Shown here: piece by piece, positions 23,701-38,700 of the stretch
Numbering within the stretch: position 1 is the stretch's first letter
Layout: every line of letters begins with the position of its first letter
Assembly: GCA_008360955.1 (NCBI GenBank)
Contig: LUCM01004215.1
Coordinates: forward strand, 124,001 to 188,000
Length of the DNA stretch: 64,000 nt
From: Fasciolopsis buskii
Lineage: Eukaryota > Platyhelminthes > Trematoda > Plagiorchiida > Fasciolidae
Reading direction: 5' to 3'
Made by a program: the position numbers and the translations under genes
The notes under the pieces: model-generated
The model's database searches: none
What the model saw: only the letters and a program-made list of their open reading frames with translations
Told to the model about the DNA's origin: nothing

Positions 23701-26700
23701 TCTTTACATCTAGTGTTGTATAGGAAGAGCGGAAAATAGGTAGGTGATAAGCATTATTTGTACCCTGAACTGGTTATTCATAACGTGGATTTGACATCAA
23801 CAAGCGTACGATTTTTAATCACCCGAATATTTGTTTACACCAAAATGTTTTGTACAGAAAATGAAAAAGGTCCAGATGTTTGTAATTTTCCTCTGGTTAC
23901 GAATACGTAGAAAATGGGTGGAAGTAAAATATTGCTGAATGAAATCGCCGTTATGCGAAATCAGGTAACCGAATCTTTTCAGATTCACTGTTTGCCACTT
24001 AAAAAAACCGATATTATTTTCATTCTGAATTCCGCTGTATTATTAGCAAAAATAATCGCCGTGTGATCATAAATTCATGCCCGAATAAATTTGGTAGCAA
24101 GGCTTCATGTGCGTGAATAGGACTGTGTGATTTAAGTTCTTGTGCTAGGGAGATAAAATTACTAGCACGAAGTCTGTATTTGACATTATTTCACTGAGGC
24201 ATCGTTGTATTGTACTCCCTTGGGAACTTGCTGGTAGACATGGACAGGGCGGCCAAAATGACCACGGAAGATGGAATAGTTCGGGCATGTGGCTGCTTAG
24301 TTCAAAACAAACAAAAGCGATTTTGATTAGGAAATCTTAGGTTCTCTTGTGATTCCTCATGGAGAACCATGATAACACTAAAACTAGTCCATTCTTGTCA
24401 TGAACTGTCAACGGTGCACGTTTCCTCGTGACACAGCCGAGAAAAGAACCAGAGGCCAATGACTGTTGGGCAAAACCTGCCATTAGGCTAGTCGGAAGGT
24501 CTGTCGATCGTGCACTAAATACCGATGCATAATCCAGTATTCGTAGTAACCACTAAATTCCGCAGATTACAGACCGTTCTGCGCAAGATATGCGACTTCT
24601 AAATGAGGTTAGCTTCGAAGTAGGAAGCGATGAAACTGTGGGCAACTTGTTGGAGTTTTGATGCTTGATAGGTCTCAATAGCGGCAGACCTAATAAGACT
24701 TATAAATGCTTTATCGTGCAGCGCAAATATCCGACTCGAAATGAACAACAGTGGAGATGTCTAACGAGAATGAAACAATCATCCATTGCTCCCATAATTT
24801 TCACAGGTGAATATTATACTGATAATGTATGAAGAGTATTTGAAAGAGAACGGACAAACGGCATTTCAGGTTCCATGCAGATTAGTGAGACGAGTACAGT
24901 GCACGGACCGAAGACTGGCCCGTGTAAACACCGACTGAGTTATTTATTTTCCCAGCGGTCCCTTGATAGAACATTACCAAAGGCAAACCTTTTATACAAT
25001 GATTTTATCTAATTACGATGATGAGTTAAATCAAGCAGATTACATTACGCACCTGGGGTGAAGTAACGAAATCCATTCGGATACAAATTATTCAACGTAT
25101 TTGTGCCCTATTTTCCCATGTCAAGTCCATATCAGGAAATGTTTGTTCAAAAAATATGGATAATCTCCTTTACTCCGCTCTTGAAGATAGTTTAGATGAC
25201 TTGCTAACTTCAAATAGACACTGTTGGGGAAAACGTAGTTCCGACTTCAGTTAAACATTTATTAGTAAAAACAGCGGCCGATGGACTAGAAAATGATTGT
25301 AAGCTTTCAACACGATAACTTCGCTATATGTTGTGATAAGCTTGTGTTCAAAATAGAGGAATGATGCATCTGATAATCCGTCTCTGGTGGGAAGAGGGCA
25401 GACAATTGACCTGAAATAACAGGAGAGGGAGAGAGCGGGAAAGAGGACTATGGCCAAATAGTGTTTCATGGTAATACAATAAGTCGTTGTTCGGTCATTG
25501 GGGAAAGGCGGAGTTCACGATTTGCACCAGTAGGGAATACTTTCAAACTGGACCAGGTAAACTTTGAGCACCACGAGGGTTGATCTAGACCAATAAATTT
25601 TTTAAAGTAAAAATGAGACGATGTAGGGGGAAAGACTTCTGACCAGATTTATGGAAGAGTTTCTTACAAAGTGCCGACGACGGCTTATGCGACATGCGGG
25701 CGCAAATGCACTATTTCGGAAAGATTTAGCGCCAGCTGTTAACCGATGGACATGAAATTTGGCAAAGCCCGAAAGGAAAATGAAGTAATTGAAGCCCATA
25801 GTAGGTAGAAGCATACTGTTTTATAATCTGACCGACGGGGTCTGAGAGTGGTTTGTGAACAGGCACATCGACTGTGGGCCAGTTGTACAGACAGACAAAG
25901 AGATACTCGCGGTCCTCACGGGAGATCGTTCAACGCTGGCAGTCATAACAAGTCGAAGCACAAATTCCACTATTAATCAGTCTAATAGATAAAGGAAAAC
26001 ACCGGTTCGGCAAGACAACCACAATGAAAAATGAGACGGTGATGGCAAAATTTAGAAGAACTATCCTTGATTGTTGCTTCAAAATATTGTAATAGTAATT
26101 AGGGAAAGTCTGGTTCAAAGTAAGCTGGAGGCCAAAAGCGTTTTATGAACAGTGTGGTTATCGTCAATAGTATACGGAGGGATGAACACAATCTCCCAGA
26201 AGCATATAACGGATTTTGCGACGCTTGGCGCTCGTCGGATCGCGCATCTTTAACTTTACATCAAATATAAGTTATTGATGAATGGGAGTAGTTTCAGGTT
26301 TTCTATACCCCTGATGCCACTTCAGAAAGTGAACTGAAATGGGCCTAGAACAGAGATAAAAATTTGTCTATCGAGTTTTTAATAGCTTTGCATTGGGACA
26401 TATGAGACCAAGCGCGAGAATGTACATGTCCTCTTGGTGTGTTGCTTTTCTTTTTCCTTAGCAGAAATGAAAACTAGATCCACAAGCAGCCACCTTAGAA
26501 TTCACAACGGTGAACGTGCTTTAACTTGAACGAATATCGTGAGGAGTATTTTGTGCAATACAATAAGAGCTGATATAACATTGATGCGGTAAACATTTGT
26601 TTATTCTCTGCTTTAAATAGTAAACCTTACTCAATCACCCGTCGTCCGCGGATGCAGAGCAGTGAAATTAACACTAGTTGCCCATAGGTGCGTGTGTCAG

Positions 26701-29700
26701 CTGTGAACAGTATTCATTCACCCATTTCATCCCAATGGTAAGCGCATGGAATATGTTAAAACAAACAATATAAACCAGTTCAGGACTTCAATGCCAACTG
26801 AACACAGGACCGAATCATTTGGCTATGCAGCTTCTCGTCACTTTTCAGGGTTGCTCACCCTGCCTACTCGGTAACCGTAATCCTTATTGCTTTGTATTAT
26901 GTTGCCATAATCTTTTACCACGGAACTGCTCTGAGAAAGCTAGGAACGACTTGGAGCTCCTTGCCTAAGTAACCATAAGAAGGGAGACCTGGATCCTTCC
27001 GGACATTCAAGAAATCAAACAGCTCATTGCAAGACCTCAGTATCATATCGGCTTGTGCTTAGTCCACTTGTATGACATCACAACACTACGGTATAAACCA
27101 GTTTGACAAAAGTGCACCTGCTGAATGAAGTGACCAATTTCTTGGCATCATTAACGCACGATGTTCTGCAACATCACGTCTCAATTATGCTGTCCACTGG
27201 TTTTGGGTTCTGAGTGAACGAGAATCTTTTGGGGTGTTTCCCAAATAGTACAGTTAGAGAACATTCTAAAAAAGTAAACGAATCTGACAAGGAATCACAA
27301 TTCAAAGAAGTTAGCTCAGTGCCGTCGAAAATTTAATGAAAAGGTAAATATTGTTACTGACAAGGCCGCTAAAAAAACAACCTCATGAATAACATTCGAA
27401 ATCGAAACGGGCTTACTTTCTTTACACTTGTATTTCCCATACAATTTATAACCTGGCCGACATGCACAGTGGTACGATCCGATAGTGTTTCGGCATATGT
27501 GCTGACATCCACCATTGTTTTCCGCGCACTCGTCTCGGTCGGTGAAAAACACGGCACGAAAACCGGTCCGTTGTGCTGAATTGTCCGAGTAGAATTCGAT
27601 ACTCAATTCATTCGTGTGCGATGTGATCGGGTCGGGAATTTTATCACCACAAAAGTTACCTAACTTTTGTTGATTATCTGTTGGACCGCTGTACACATTG
27701 ATAAAATCGTATTTACAGGCTTGCTGTGTATTCGTGGGTGTCCGAGTGTGTGGTCGCACAATTGCAATGGTGGGTCGGCAAATAGATAGGATTTGAGGAG
27801 AGCAATTTTGGTTTGTTCAATGAAAAAGCATTTCAATATTCAATTTGTTTAAACTACTATAGTACAGAATTTTTAGGTGAAAAGTCAATAAGCGCTGGGC
27901 ACAGAATCATAGCATGACCATCAGGCAAATTTTCAAAGGCGACTACTTTTGCTTGTATATATGATTTTTACGGACACACACGAGTAAAAATCGATTTGTG
28001 CAGAATCATTACTTTTGTACACGATGATTCCCAGAAATTTGTGACTTCATGGTAAAAAAAACTAGCATTTTAGATTCATTACTATTAGCATCTTTCAATT
28101 TCATAATTATCATATCCTCGGTCGGAATAGATTTCAGGAGCACATGTTTGACCAGTAGACCCTACACGGACTGAGCCATAATACAAATTTACTGAACATA
28201 AATAGCATCAACAAACGAGGTTCAAAAGCTAGTCACTACTCAGAAGGAAAAATATTACTACGGCAGGAGATCAAATAGGGTTTCCGACGTACATGTGGAA
28301 TATCTTGAAATATCTATAGATACAGAAAATTTCCCTAGTTGAAAATATCATTTGATTGTTCGTACCATAAAATAAACTTCAGAATTGGATACCGAAAGCC
28401 ACGCATCGATTTCTCGTGCTATTCTCTTCTAACAATTCTTGATTGCCTTACTTTGTAGTGTGTCCGGTAAGCTTACTATCGCCAGCTCGATCCTGAATCA
28501 CGTGTGGACCTCCGGATAGTAACAAGACGAGTGAGGTTTTTGCACTCTATATTACTTGTTCCACTTTGTCAAATAAATGTCGAACTATTCCGATTTCATC
28601 TAGTCAACTTGCCACACTCTCAGATGAGCTAATATGTGCTATTTCAATGTTCACCGACACGAATTAAGGAAATAAATGTCTCCGCATCAAATGTCCAGAG
28701 TCTCTTTGAAGTTTCCGCATGGTTGCTGGTTTGAAAAATTTAGGCTACCGTGTCCAGAGCTCCTTGACATTGGACCCCACGCAAAGTTCACACGATGTTC
28801 ACGTGATTAAGCCCATGTTCTATGTTATTTACATCCCGACTTCACACGCTTATCAGATTATATAATTTGTCCATAAAAAGCACTGCTCGAGGAACTACCG
28901 CGAAGTTTCTAATTTATGGCTTTGGAAAGTTATTCCAGGCAGACTGATGGGCGGTCAGAAACGGAACGGTGAAATAAATGTCATCGAACAGAACAAAATT
29001 TTCTTTGAATATTAGATTTCATTGAGTTGATTAGATGAATACATAGTCCCCAGAAGACAAACTGCCACTGAAAGGAAGGCAAAAGGGAGGGAGGTGGGAA
29101 TACTCGTCCCAAATGTCACGTACATAAATAACCTTTTCTGATTTAATCGGGTGACAAATATCTTTTTGTGAGGCCCAGGGTAATCACTTTTATGATATGT
29201 ACATGTACTTTTGTATTGCAAATCATAGAATGCACTGTTTCCGGATTTTTTGCAAACCCAGAACATGTGATCACAGAGGTTCCGAACTAAAAATTTATTA
29301 ATAAAACCCGACTGACAAAAGTTAGCCAAACTGAGCTATAGGAAACCTGGTAAGTACTAATCAGGTTTGCTGAACATTCACTTTAGAGGTATCTGTTCAA
29401 CTAAAAAAATCGCATAAAATATCATACGGAGAAAATGGCCTTCAATATGAAGCTTTGAAGCGGGACTTTTTGATTTTCAAATATGTCGTTTCGCTGAAAA
29501 TGGGCCAAAATGGATAGTTTGTTTGTCCTAAACTTCGTTCATAAACATAAGACTGTCACATTTTACAATACGCAACTAGTAGTCAACTAAAATCACGAAC
29601 CTGAAATTACAGGCGCAAAACGGTTGAACCGTGAGTGGGTTGGCTGCATAACAGGAGTACCATTTCATGGCTAGTTGACTGTCGTGTCACTTGGCGAGCT

Positions 29701-32700
29701 ATCCATCTCTTTTAGCTCCCTAACAGAATTAACTCTTGCATGTGCCTCCACTAAGATGTGGCATACAATAAAGGTCACATCTGAGAAGGTTTTCGGTGCC
29801 CAGGATGAACTGATTGTATGTAATTAATCTCTAAAAATGTCGGTGAAATGTTTCCCAGAATGTGAAAATATTTGTCCTTGGATGAACGGAGAGGATACTA
29901 TAGGATCCAGTGGCTTCCAGGGAGATCCGTTGATCAAACTGAGATGCATATATTCGTGGATTTCGTTCAATTCAATCCACTGGTGACCTACTTCCTAAGG
30001 CACCCCCTGGTGTCTTGATCTTCCTATTTGGCTATACAGAGGCGTACCCTGGAAAAAGCTGAGTGGTGACGGCGAAGTAAATTTTTCCAAACATCCGAGA
30101 AAATTCATAATTATTCATAAAGCTTGTTTATCTTTAGCAAACTGTCAGCAACATCGGAGTGAAGTGAGGTAAATTTTGGCCGAATTCATTTCTTTGGCTG
30201 CGATATTTTTCTTCCGAACAAAGTTAAATGATTCGTCATTTATTATCAACGCTGGGTTCACTAAGGAAAGTTTTGCAGTCGCTCATCCTACTGAGGCTTC
30301 GTTCATTTCGTTAGACATTACCGCGAGTCCATACATATCGCGCCCGATATGAGAGACAAACTCGGAACGAATGACTGTGAACGGAGTATCGTGTCTGGTA
30401 AAACTACCCAGAATGGTTCTCGTCGAGGCGTTGAGTCATTTCATATGCAAATCTAGCCAATTAGTGCTTATGCAAACAACTAGTCAACCTCTGTAGATTG
30501 TCTGCAACTTTTCCGTTATACTTGCAGGGGAGTCGTTTGTCAAGGAAATCGGTAACCGGGAGCAAAGGTCTTTGGCTAGTGAAAACCAGTGACAGATAGC
30601 TGTTACAGGGTACGGTGTTGGGTATCAACGATCTGCTCATAGAACTACTTATGAAAACGAACGGGTTGTTATTTTGAACGTGGAATGACTAGCCTCGGAT
30701 TCAGTCCCTCGTTTGGGGTGCATCGCTGGTGGTTCTTGATAAGAACTGACAGTCTTGAGAATTGTCCAGGTGAATTTCAGTGGCGAATTCGACAAGGATG
30801 TCACATAAAAACAGTTCCACACACAAAATTAGCAACGTACCGGTCACGTTAATATTTTGCGTTGTATGCATTGTCATACCATTAATTTGGGTGGATCTAA
30901 GCAATGAAGCTAGGCATTCCCAATTATAATCGGATGTGACCGAAATACCACAAAAACAACATTTTCGCACAACTTTGAAACTTCATCGATGACCTCAGGG
31001 GAACTTATTCGCTTACATTTTAAAAGAATGAAAAAAACTCTTTGCACGCCAGTATTCACAAACACATTAGGCTTAAATCAAAGGCACGCACAGTACATTC
31101 CCTGGTGACTGATAAGAAATGACGACCTGAGATCCAGTAGATTGACAGATGATTGTGGCACCGAATTGAGGAAACGATCGAGTTGTTAGAGCCAGTCAAA
31201 ACAGCAAAGAATGGAACCTCACGGGACAATCAATTTCCGGGTTTCATTGGACTGCGTGGGCGGAATCAACCGTATCTGAAATCTGGCCTGGAATCACATC
31301 ACATTCTCACCATTTATAGTGTCACATGTATAAAATCGGAGCGGAAAACGGTACGTGATCCTAACCTGTTCAACGCAACAGTTCAAATAACCCACCACTG
31401 GGGCCCACGGGAACAATCCAACCAGCTGCTCTCATTTTCCTCAAAGACGTTAGCATACCCCGTGCACTGAATCACAAACACGGATCTAATTTGCACTACA
31501 ATACTTCCAGGGGATTCGCCAATGAGAAGACCGCCTGCTGGAACCGATTCGCTAGAGCACGTTAATGTTTCAAGCAAAAGTTCCCCCTGGATTTCGTTAG
31601 GCTGCTATGTTTGTCCTCTTATGAGATGTGACCTACGAAGCCAGTCAGATCACCAAACCAGGCGAGCATCGGCTGCACAACAATAACGAGGCATAGAGCA
31701 ATAATCACCAGCAAAATTTGCTTTTGATGGCCACATTGCGATAACTCATTTGGTTAGAACATGGTGCGATGCTATTTACCTGGGTACACGTTTGTTTGAA
31801 GCAAGGGGAAGCAGAGAGAGTCTGTCAATGCAAGTTTGAATTGGAGCGTGACATAATGCAACCTACAATATGAATGTCTAGTGAGATCGCCATTATGGAA
31901 TCACTGTATAGCTGTTTCCTCTTTGTGAAAAATTATCCTCAGCACGATTCCACGAAGAGGACATCCTACAAGAGTCAATCGCGAAGCCGACAGAGATCCA
32001 TGAAAACAAAGATAGCTGACAAAAGGAGGATGTTTCTCGCAACTTTTACATTAGCTAAGCTGTGGATAACAAGCTTGGGTGCAACATGTGACGAGGCCTT
32101 TTTTGAATAATGATTGTCCATCTCAAGTTCTAGCCACTAATGGGAAGCCGTTTATAATCACCAATATCCGACGCTTTTCAACAGGATCAACGAAGTGGCT
32201 ATGCAGTGGTTTGCACCGATACTCTGAACAGCGATCAATTTCAAAGAGCAATCGCACTGTTCTAAGGGGAAAAAGTCGCCAGGACACCTCTCTAACTAGT
32301 TGGTATGACAATCGGTTGATCCACGCATTTATTTTACAAGTTCTGAAATCAATCACCATGACACTGACAACCTGATTGACAGTACTAATTGGTCTCCATT
32401 TCTATACCAGGTGATTGTTTTCAAGTTAAATGGTTTTTCACTCCCTTTCGTTACGCAGACAAATATATCCCTAAGATGGACAAAAACAACATTTTACATT
32501 CTATCCTACTAATCTCATCTTGAACACCTGGCACTGTAAATGTATAAACAATTACACTATTACCACTGATGAATAAAAAGACGACTGACTATAGGCACGC
32601 GAACCGCGTGGTAGTCAGTCAGTCGCATGATTTTGTTGACAGAAATCACGTACCACGGATTTTCCTAGCCATCCGTGGGTTGCGCTTTTGGTACATCTGT

Positions 32701-35700
32701 ACCAAAGCACTGTGTTATTAACATTATATCATTCACAATGAAAAAACAATAAATGCGGCATCGATTTTCCGATACACTCCTTACGTCGTTCTATTCGAGA
32801 CAGTGTTGATTTCAATTTAGTACAGAATCATGAATCACTGACAATGTAAACAGAACCAAAACCAAGTTCAGTCAGTTAATTATTTCAACGGTACCAAACT
32901 TAGTAATGACAGAGACACGCGATTGAATCTGAGGTGACAAAAGGACAGCATTAAAGCTAATTTGGATTGAAAAGTGTCTTACTGTGGTTTGTCGGTAGAC
33001 GGTTGAACAAAATCACCATATACGAAGCTAAATTATCCTTTAAAATTCATTCGGTTTCCGATAACCAAATCGAATTCAATTCAAAGACTGGGATCGAATG
33101 GATCAGTCTGTTATCGAGATCTTGAGTGAGGTTCAAAATCTTCTATATTACATGTTCTCCCATAGATATTTGCTAGACTATCCGCTGAACAACACAGACG
33201 GAAGTGGTTTCCCGTTATTAAATCTCTTCTGCGTTTTTCTCGTGGATTATGTTTCGCATTACGGGAGAATCATCGCTGGCAACCATCAGAGAAGGTCGTG
33301 TTTGTAAAGTGGTCCATAAATGAAAACAAAAACGCGATGAAAAGTTGCTTTGTCCATCGACAAAAACAAGGTTCCTGACAAGGGCTCTTTGGGTGTCTGG
33401 GTCACACTACGGTAGATGCGTATTCGCGGAAAGGCTTACAACGTACAGTCGCTTTCGATCCGCTAGCTATCAAAGACATATAGGCCCACAATGGATGAGG
33501 TACATGAACAGTCAAATTATAACCAAAAAGCGGGGTTGGAGCCAGTCATTCCCGTAATTTATTGGGCAGTAAACGACTGGGAATTGGCGCGTTTTTCCGG
33601 ACAAGTCTGTACAAAAATCAGTTCCAAAAAGTTCCTCATGAAAACAATCTTATGTCGAAATATGGTCTGCAAACCTACAGGTAAGCGAGAAAGTGCACAA
33701 TTTTTTAATTTATCAAAATTCGAAAAGCCATATTTACAACAAGCCGTCTGGGCTTTATGAGTTGATGAAAGCAATTAAACCAGCGAGTCTACCAGTAATT
33801 GGCAAAAGGAATAAATAAAAGACTTGTATTTGCTAGCATAGTTCCGGATCACTCGAGAATAACATGAGCCCACCATAAAAATAATCATATTAATGGGCCA
33901 GTCAGACTGAAGTAATAAGTGCAATACAAGAAGACAATCGTATGTACTTGTTACAGTGAAACCAACTGTCAGCAGAGACGGGAAAGTTTATTAGTCATTT
34001 TTCTAATCGTATCCTAACTTTTGGATCAATTAATCTTACAAGGACACACCCTAATTAAGCGACAGAGACGGTTTTTGGTTCGCTTCTGTCTGGATACGGA
34101 TGAACAGACTTCTCGCTTCTAAGAGGAACAAGGGTGTATCAGGTTGTGCCAGGATACTGGTCATTTCAAGAACGGTTTGTTCATGCACCAACAAAGCGAC
34201 TAATTCAAAATCGCCGGAAGTCCTTCTGCTTTATGGACTCCGTAGTGGTTGGCGATTGGAAAGGAAGGCAGTATCCTTCCTTCTGTCCCACTCTCACTTT
34301 CTCACTTTTCATATATACGTATGAGGACAGAAAAGAAAAAAACTCACATTTCTCCCTTCCAAATTGAAATGAGTAAAATTGAGGAAAATGGTCGATTTTG
34401 GTGGGGCTATGATCTTCCAAATGCAGTTTTTGTTCGGCGGGTACAGGTCGGGGAATGACGGCGATTGTATTGTTCCATTCGCTTCATTTATGACTCCTCC
34501 ACATGCATCTGGTAGGCCAAAAAGCAAGTGAGAAAGAGAAATACGGGGGAAAATTGTCGAACAGCCGTTCCATTTGAAATCAAGTGATGTGATGTTTTAT
34601 CCGCAGGTTAGATTGGGATTAGATGGTGAAGTGCGCAGAAAGTTCAAACCAAGAACCCGATCAAGACGGAAATACTCATTCAGTTAGCGGAATCAAAATG
34701 CTTTTCAAGGAGAAACTTTTTGAGGAATTATTTTCTCTATGGAACATGTTACTTAAAGAAATGGTCGCGATTCTAATAGACCAGCAGTTTTTCAATCATT
34801 AATCGCTCTCTGTAGAAAAATGTTTAATTCCTGGATTACTCGATGCTTATGGCTTCAAACCATTTAGTTTCGTGGATTAAAAACGTCCGAAAATGGGAGA
34901 ACGAAGCCGCTTATTGTCAGATCGAATTTTGTCTTAATTCTCTCTGTCTAATTGGGTATTCGGCCAATCCTGAAGCGACTTCTGCTAAAACATGACCGTT
35001 TACTGATACAATGATTGATAAAATTTAATGTCTGAACTGATCATGGAGATCAACTATGTCGATTCGCTGGAATATTGACTATTTTGGCGGAAGACAATTA
35101 GGGATCTAAAGATGATCCACCTGAAGTTTGCTTTTTGGTGGAAAGTTCATTTGATAAAAAAATGCGTCAGTTTTAGAAACGGGACTAACATTTCTACTTG
35201 TTCCACATTCCAGCCGGCTAAGCAACGTGAACAGATGCTTCTGGGCGAGCGATGTACTCATATTGCAGTAGCAACAAAGCCACTGACCTGGGATTTTTCA
35301 TGTGAATCTCTAGAGAGCCTTGTACCGTATTCATACGGACTTAATATCCACAGTCCCGCAAAGCACTCAAAATTTTGCCACAAACAGCTCACAGAATCCA
35401 GTCTACCTTCGATTCATGACCTTTAGTTGCATTTGTGAGAACAATGTAAGAATAGACACAGTGTTGAGTTTTTAGCTAGAAAGACTAAAATTCGTTGGCA
35501 TACCAACAATCCAAGTGGGATAGAAAATGGCAGTAAACTGGGATTTTTCTTGTTTCGAATCACAAGCCAGTATTGAACTGATAGATTTCTGCCTAAAGGG
35601 TAAATGTGCTAAATTGTACCCGAGAAACGTATCGGAAGATTTCCTAATATCAATAACATCACACTAATTGAAATATTTGACGGTGTACTTCAGGGCAACA

Positions 35701-38700
35701 CCAAGAAAGGCCGATTTGTTTCAGGTTCGCAGGCGCCGAACCGCATCACCCGTGCGTGATTAGGAAAAAGACGGAGGCTCCGAACGGTACACTTCTTATC
35801 ACCTCATAGTTCCTATCCCCTTAGTGAGGGTTGTGTAACGAACGCTGGTTTATTTAGCCTGAGTTATTGGTTCACACTGGAACCATAGAGAGATAGTTCG
35901 ATTGTTCTCTGGATATGGGTTGCTTGCGGTGTCGAAACACACTCACCTTCACATCGCTTGCCGTCCGGATGTAATTCGTAGCCAATCTCACATTGGCATC
36001 GATAGCCACCCAGTGTGTTCACGCAGGTGTGTGAACAGCCGTGTTTCATGGTTTTGCATTCGTCAAATTCTGCGCAATAGAAGTCAAGTGAATTAGGATA
36101 ACGGGAATTTGACGAAGAAAGCCTAGCTTTTAGCTGTGTAACTTCATTTATAAGTTAAGTGAATGAGTACGAACACCAGTACAGTACATAACAGAACAAT
36201 TTGTCCAGTGTTTGTCAACAGTGAACTGGATTTTTTGATCTCAAATGCTCACTATCATCCAAGATGATGTCATCAGTGAATGATGAAAACTTCTGACCAG
36301 AAACAATAAGTTCGACAGTCCTAACGTCTCGTACAACAGAAAAAATTAAAATATTTGAAAATTGGAAGGCAAGTGATTGCGGATAATTATACAGTTGATA
36401 AGCTTAATTTCTTCTTTTATTAAGCAACTGTACTTCTTTTTGTGCAAAAGATCCAGGTTCGCTACCGATTGTTGAGTGCAAACGTGACTGGTGACGAATG
36501 GAAGTAGAAGCCGCGACTCTTAGTTCTGAACAGTATGAGCTTGCTAGATTGAATAAATCCTGTTGACTGAAGATTGTATTATGCCGGGGATAATACAGCG
36601 AACCTTGAAATGAGCTAACAATAGTAGCCAACGGTATGAAATTTCTGGCTGGCAGTTTATATTCTACCGGCGGCAATGAGTACGCTTGTTGGTACTGCTG
36701 AATTGTGTACCCTACGGATTTGTCGATCACACTAGGCAGCATACTCAGATTGTTACAAACGAAACTTTGCACACCAGGGAGAAAAATAATACTTATGAAC
36801 AGCAAGTAAACTGTTTAGTTGGAAACTAAAAACAATTTGCACTGCCTCCAAAGTTATCATGTGCTAAGCATTAAGAAAGTTTTAGTCCGAGCGAACTGAC
36901 GGGTTCTGTACCAGGAACGATTCACGTGTGGGACCTGAACTATGTGCCCAAATAATCCACACTAGCAAAATGATTGGTTAGTTGGTCAATTCAAAGCTAA
37001 AAATACATCAAAAAAGATCTATCGAAAATGGAAATATGGCGTAACGACATTTCTTTCTATCTGATCAAATGGGACGAGTCAATACAGGTAAGAGTTCATG
37101 GGGAAAGTTGAGATGTTAGTGAATCTCCGATATTATTAAAAACGGAACGACCTAAATGAGCTAGTTATCCATATCACTAAGCACGATATGTGTTCGAAAT
37201 ATAGGTCACACTTTGGACAGTTCGGTACGAATGATGCTTTTAGGTTATCAGTAAGTTTGTGTCCGATCTCATCAAGGATGTGTTTCCATCCACTCATGTT
37301 CATGTTAAAAAGTAACAATTACCAACAAATTAAGAGCGCAGAAACAAACGATCAAGCATTAAAGGAGTGTTACTTTTTCAAACGAAATGGAATAAAAATG
37401 TTAGCATCAGGCAATCATGGCCCTAATTTAAATGACTGTAACATTGTCATTGTTGACCACTGTAAAAAAACTACGAAATTCTCGGGCGAATCCATCGGGA
37501 ACGGTTCCAACACAAATAACTACAGTATTGGCGGTACCGGGGCATGCACAAGATTGGGTTGTTTACCTTTTTGGAAAGTTGCTGTGAAACCTTGCTTCTC
37601 TACCGAGCTGTCGGAAACGAATTTGACGTACATCATATTGTTCGTCGATTTGATTGGAGTGGGCAGCTGTGAGCCACATAATTTTTTCAATAGTGTGGCT
37701 GACTCAGTCAGACCGTCACGGATTTCCAGATAATCGTAGACACATGTATCGTGTTTTTCCAACTTCAAATTTTGGCGAGTAAAAGGATGCAAAAACGGAA
37801 GGTAAAATGAACAATTCATCCATGATGAGAATCTTGAAACTAGTATCCTGTTTTGCATTTACAAGTAATCATAAAATAAAATGTCTAGATTGAGATAGTG
37901 GAATGTTTGAACCGTAAACGATCAAACACAGCTACTTGGGCGCCAGAGAATCCTCCCACTATTTCAGTGAGTATTTGGATGTATTCTCTGTTCACTGCCT
38001 CTTTCAACGCAATAATTGCGACTTATTTTGTCATGAATATTGTGTTTGCTGCGTCTCCACTATGGCCAAAGTCGATGACATTAGGGCGGGACAGATGCGG
38101 GGCTTCGTACTGTCTTTTCGTTCAATCTGACTGTTCGTGTGATCCCTATCTTTTAGGCATGTCACTCGAATTTTCGTTTTCCAGCAGTAACGATGAAGGT
38201 ATATATGAAGACAAAAAGGTTCCCACTTGAACAGTTTCAAGGATAAAATGGGCAAGCGAATTTCTGTTTCCCTTCTTAGAACTAGCCTAGCAAGAGCGTT
38301 TTCTAACGGGTGACCCCAACAGTTACACGACATTCGTTTCTAATTCAATCTTGATAGCTGTTTGTTTACTAACGATAGGTTTGTTTTAGGCACTGTGGTC
38401 AATTTCATCTACCTTGAAACTACCGGACCAGCAGAAATTTGTGAATTGGGCTTGTGGCATTATATCAGCAACTGTCCCCCGAAATATCGCCCTGCCATGC
38501 CGGTATCCTGAGCCCCAATTTAGAATAAATATTTTAGTGTCAAACTTTTATTAAGAAATTCACGGTGATTTATTAGACCAAAAATGGTGACGGTGTCATT
38601 GGTATTAAGTCGAAATTCTATTGATAGACGGTTATCCTGACATGTTCATTCACAAATATCGTGAACCTTTGACTGGCCGAGAACGGCGTCCGCCATTCTC

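Larger units (their letters stand above)
23710..27416 (-). other. Intron between EGF2 and CUB4
   Basis: About 3.7 kb. The only item of note is the candidate alternative last exon at 25307-25410. The 0.88-kb intron within CUB4 (22696-23572) shows nothing. Confidence 0.7.

Noticed and set aside
37188..37733. 181-codon plus-strand open frame
   Set aside because: Much of it is antisense to the CUB2 exon, which has clear homology on the other strand; the remainder shows no motif.
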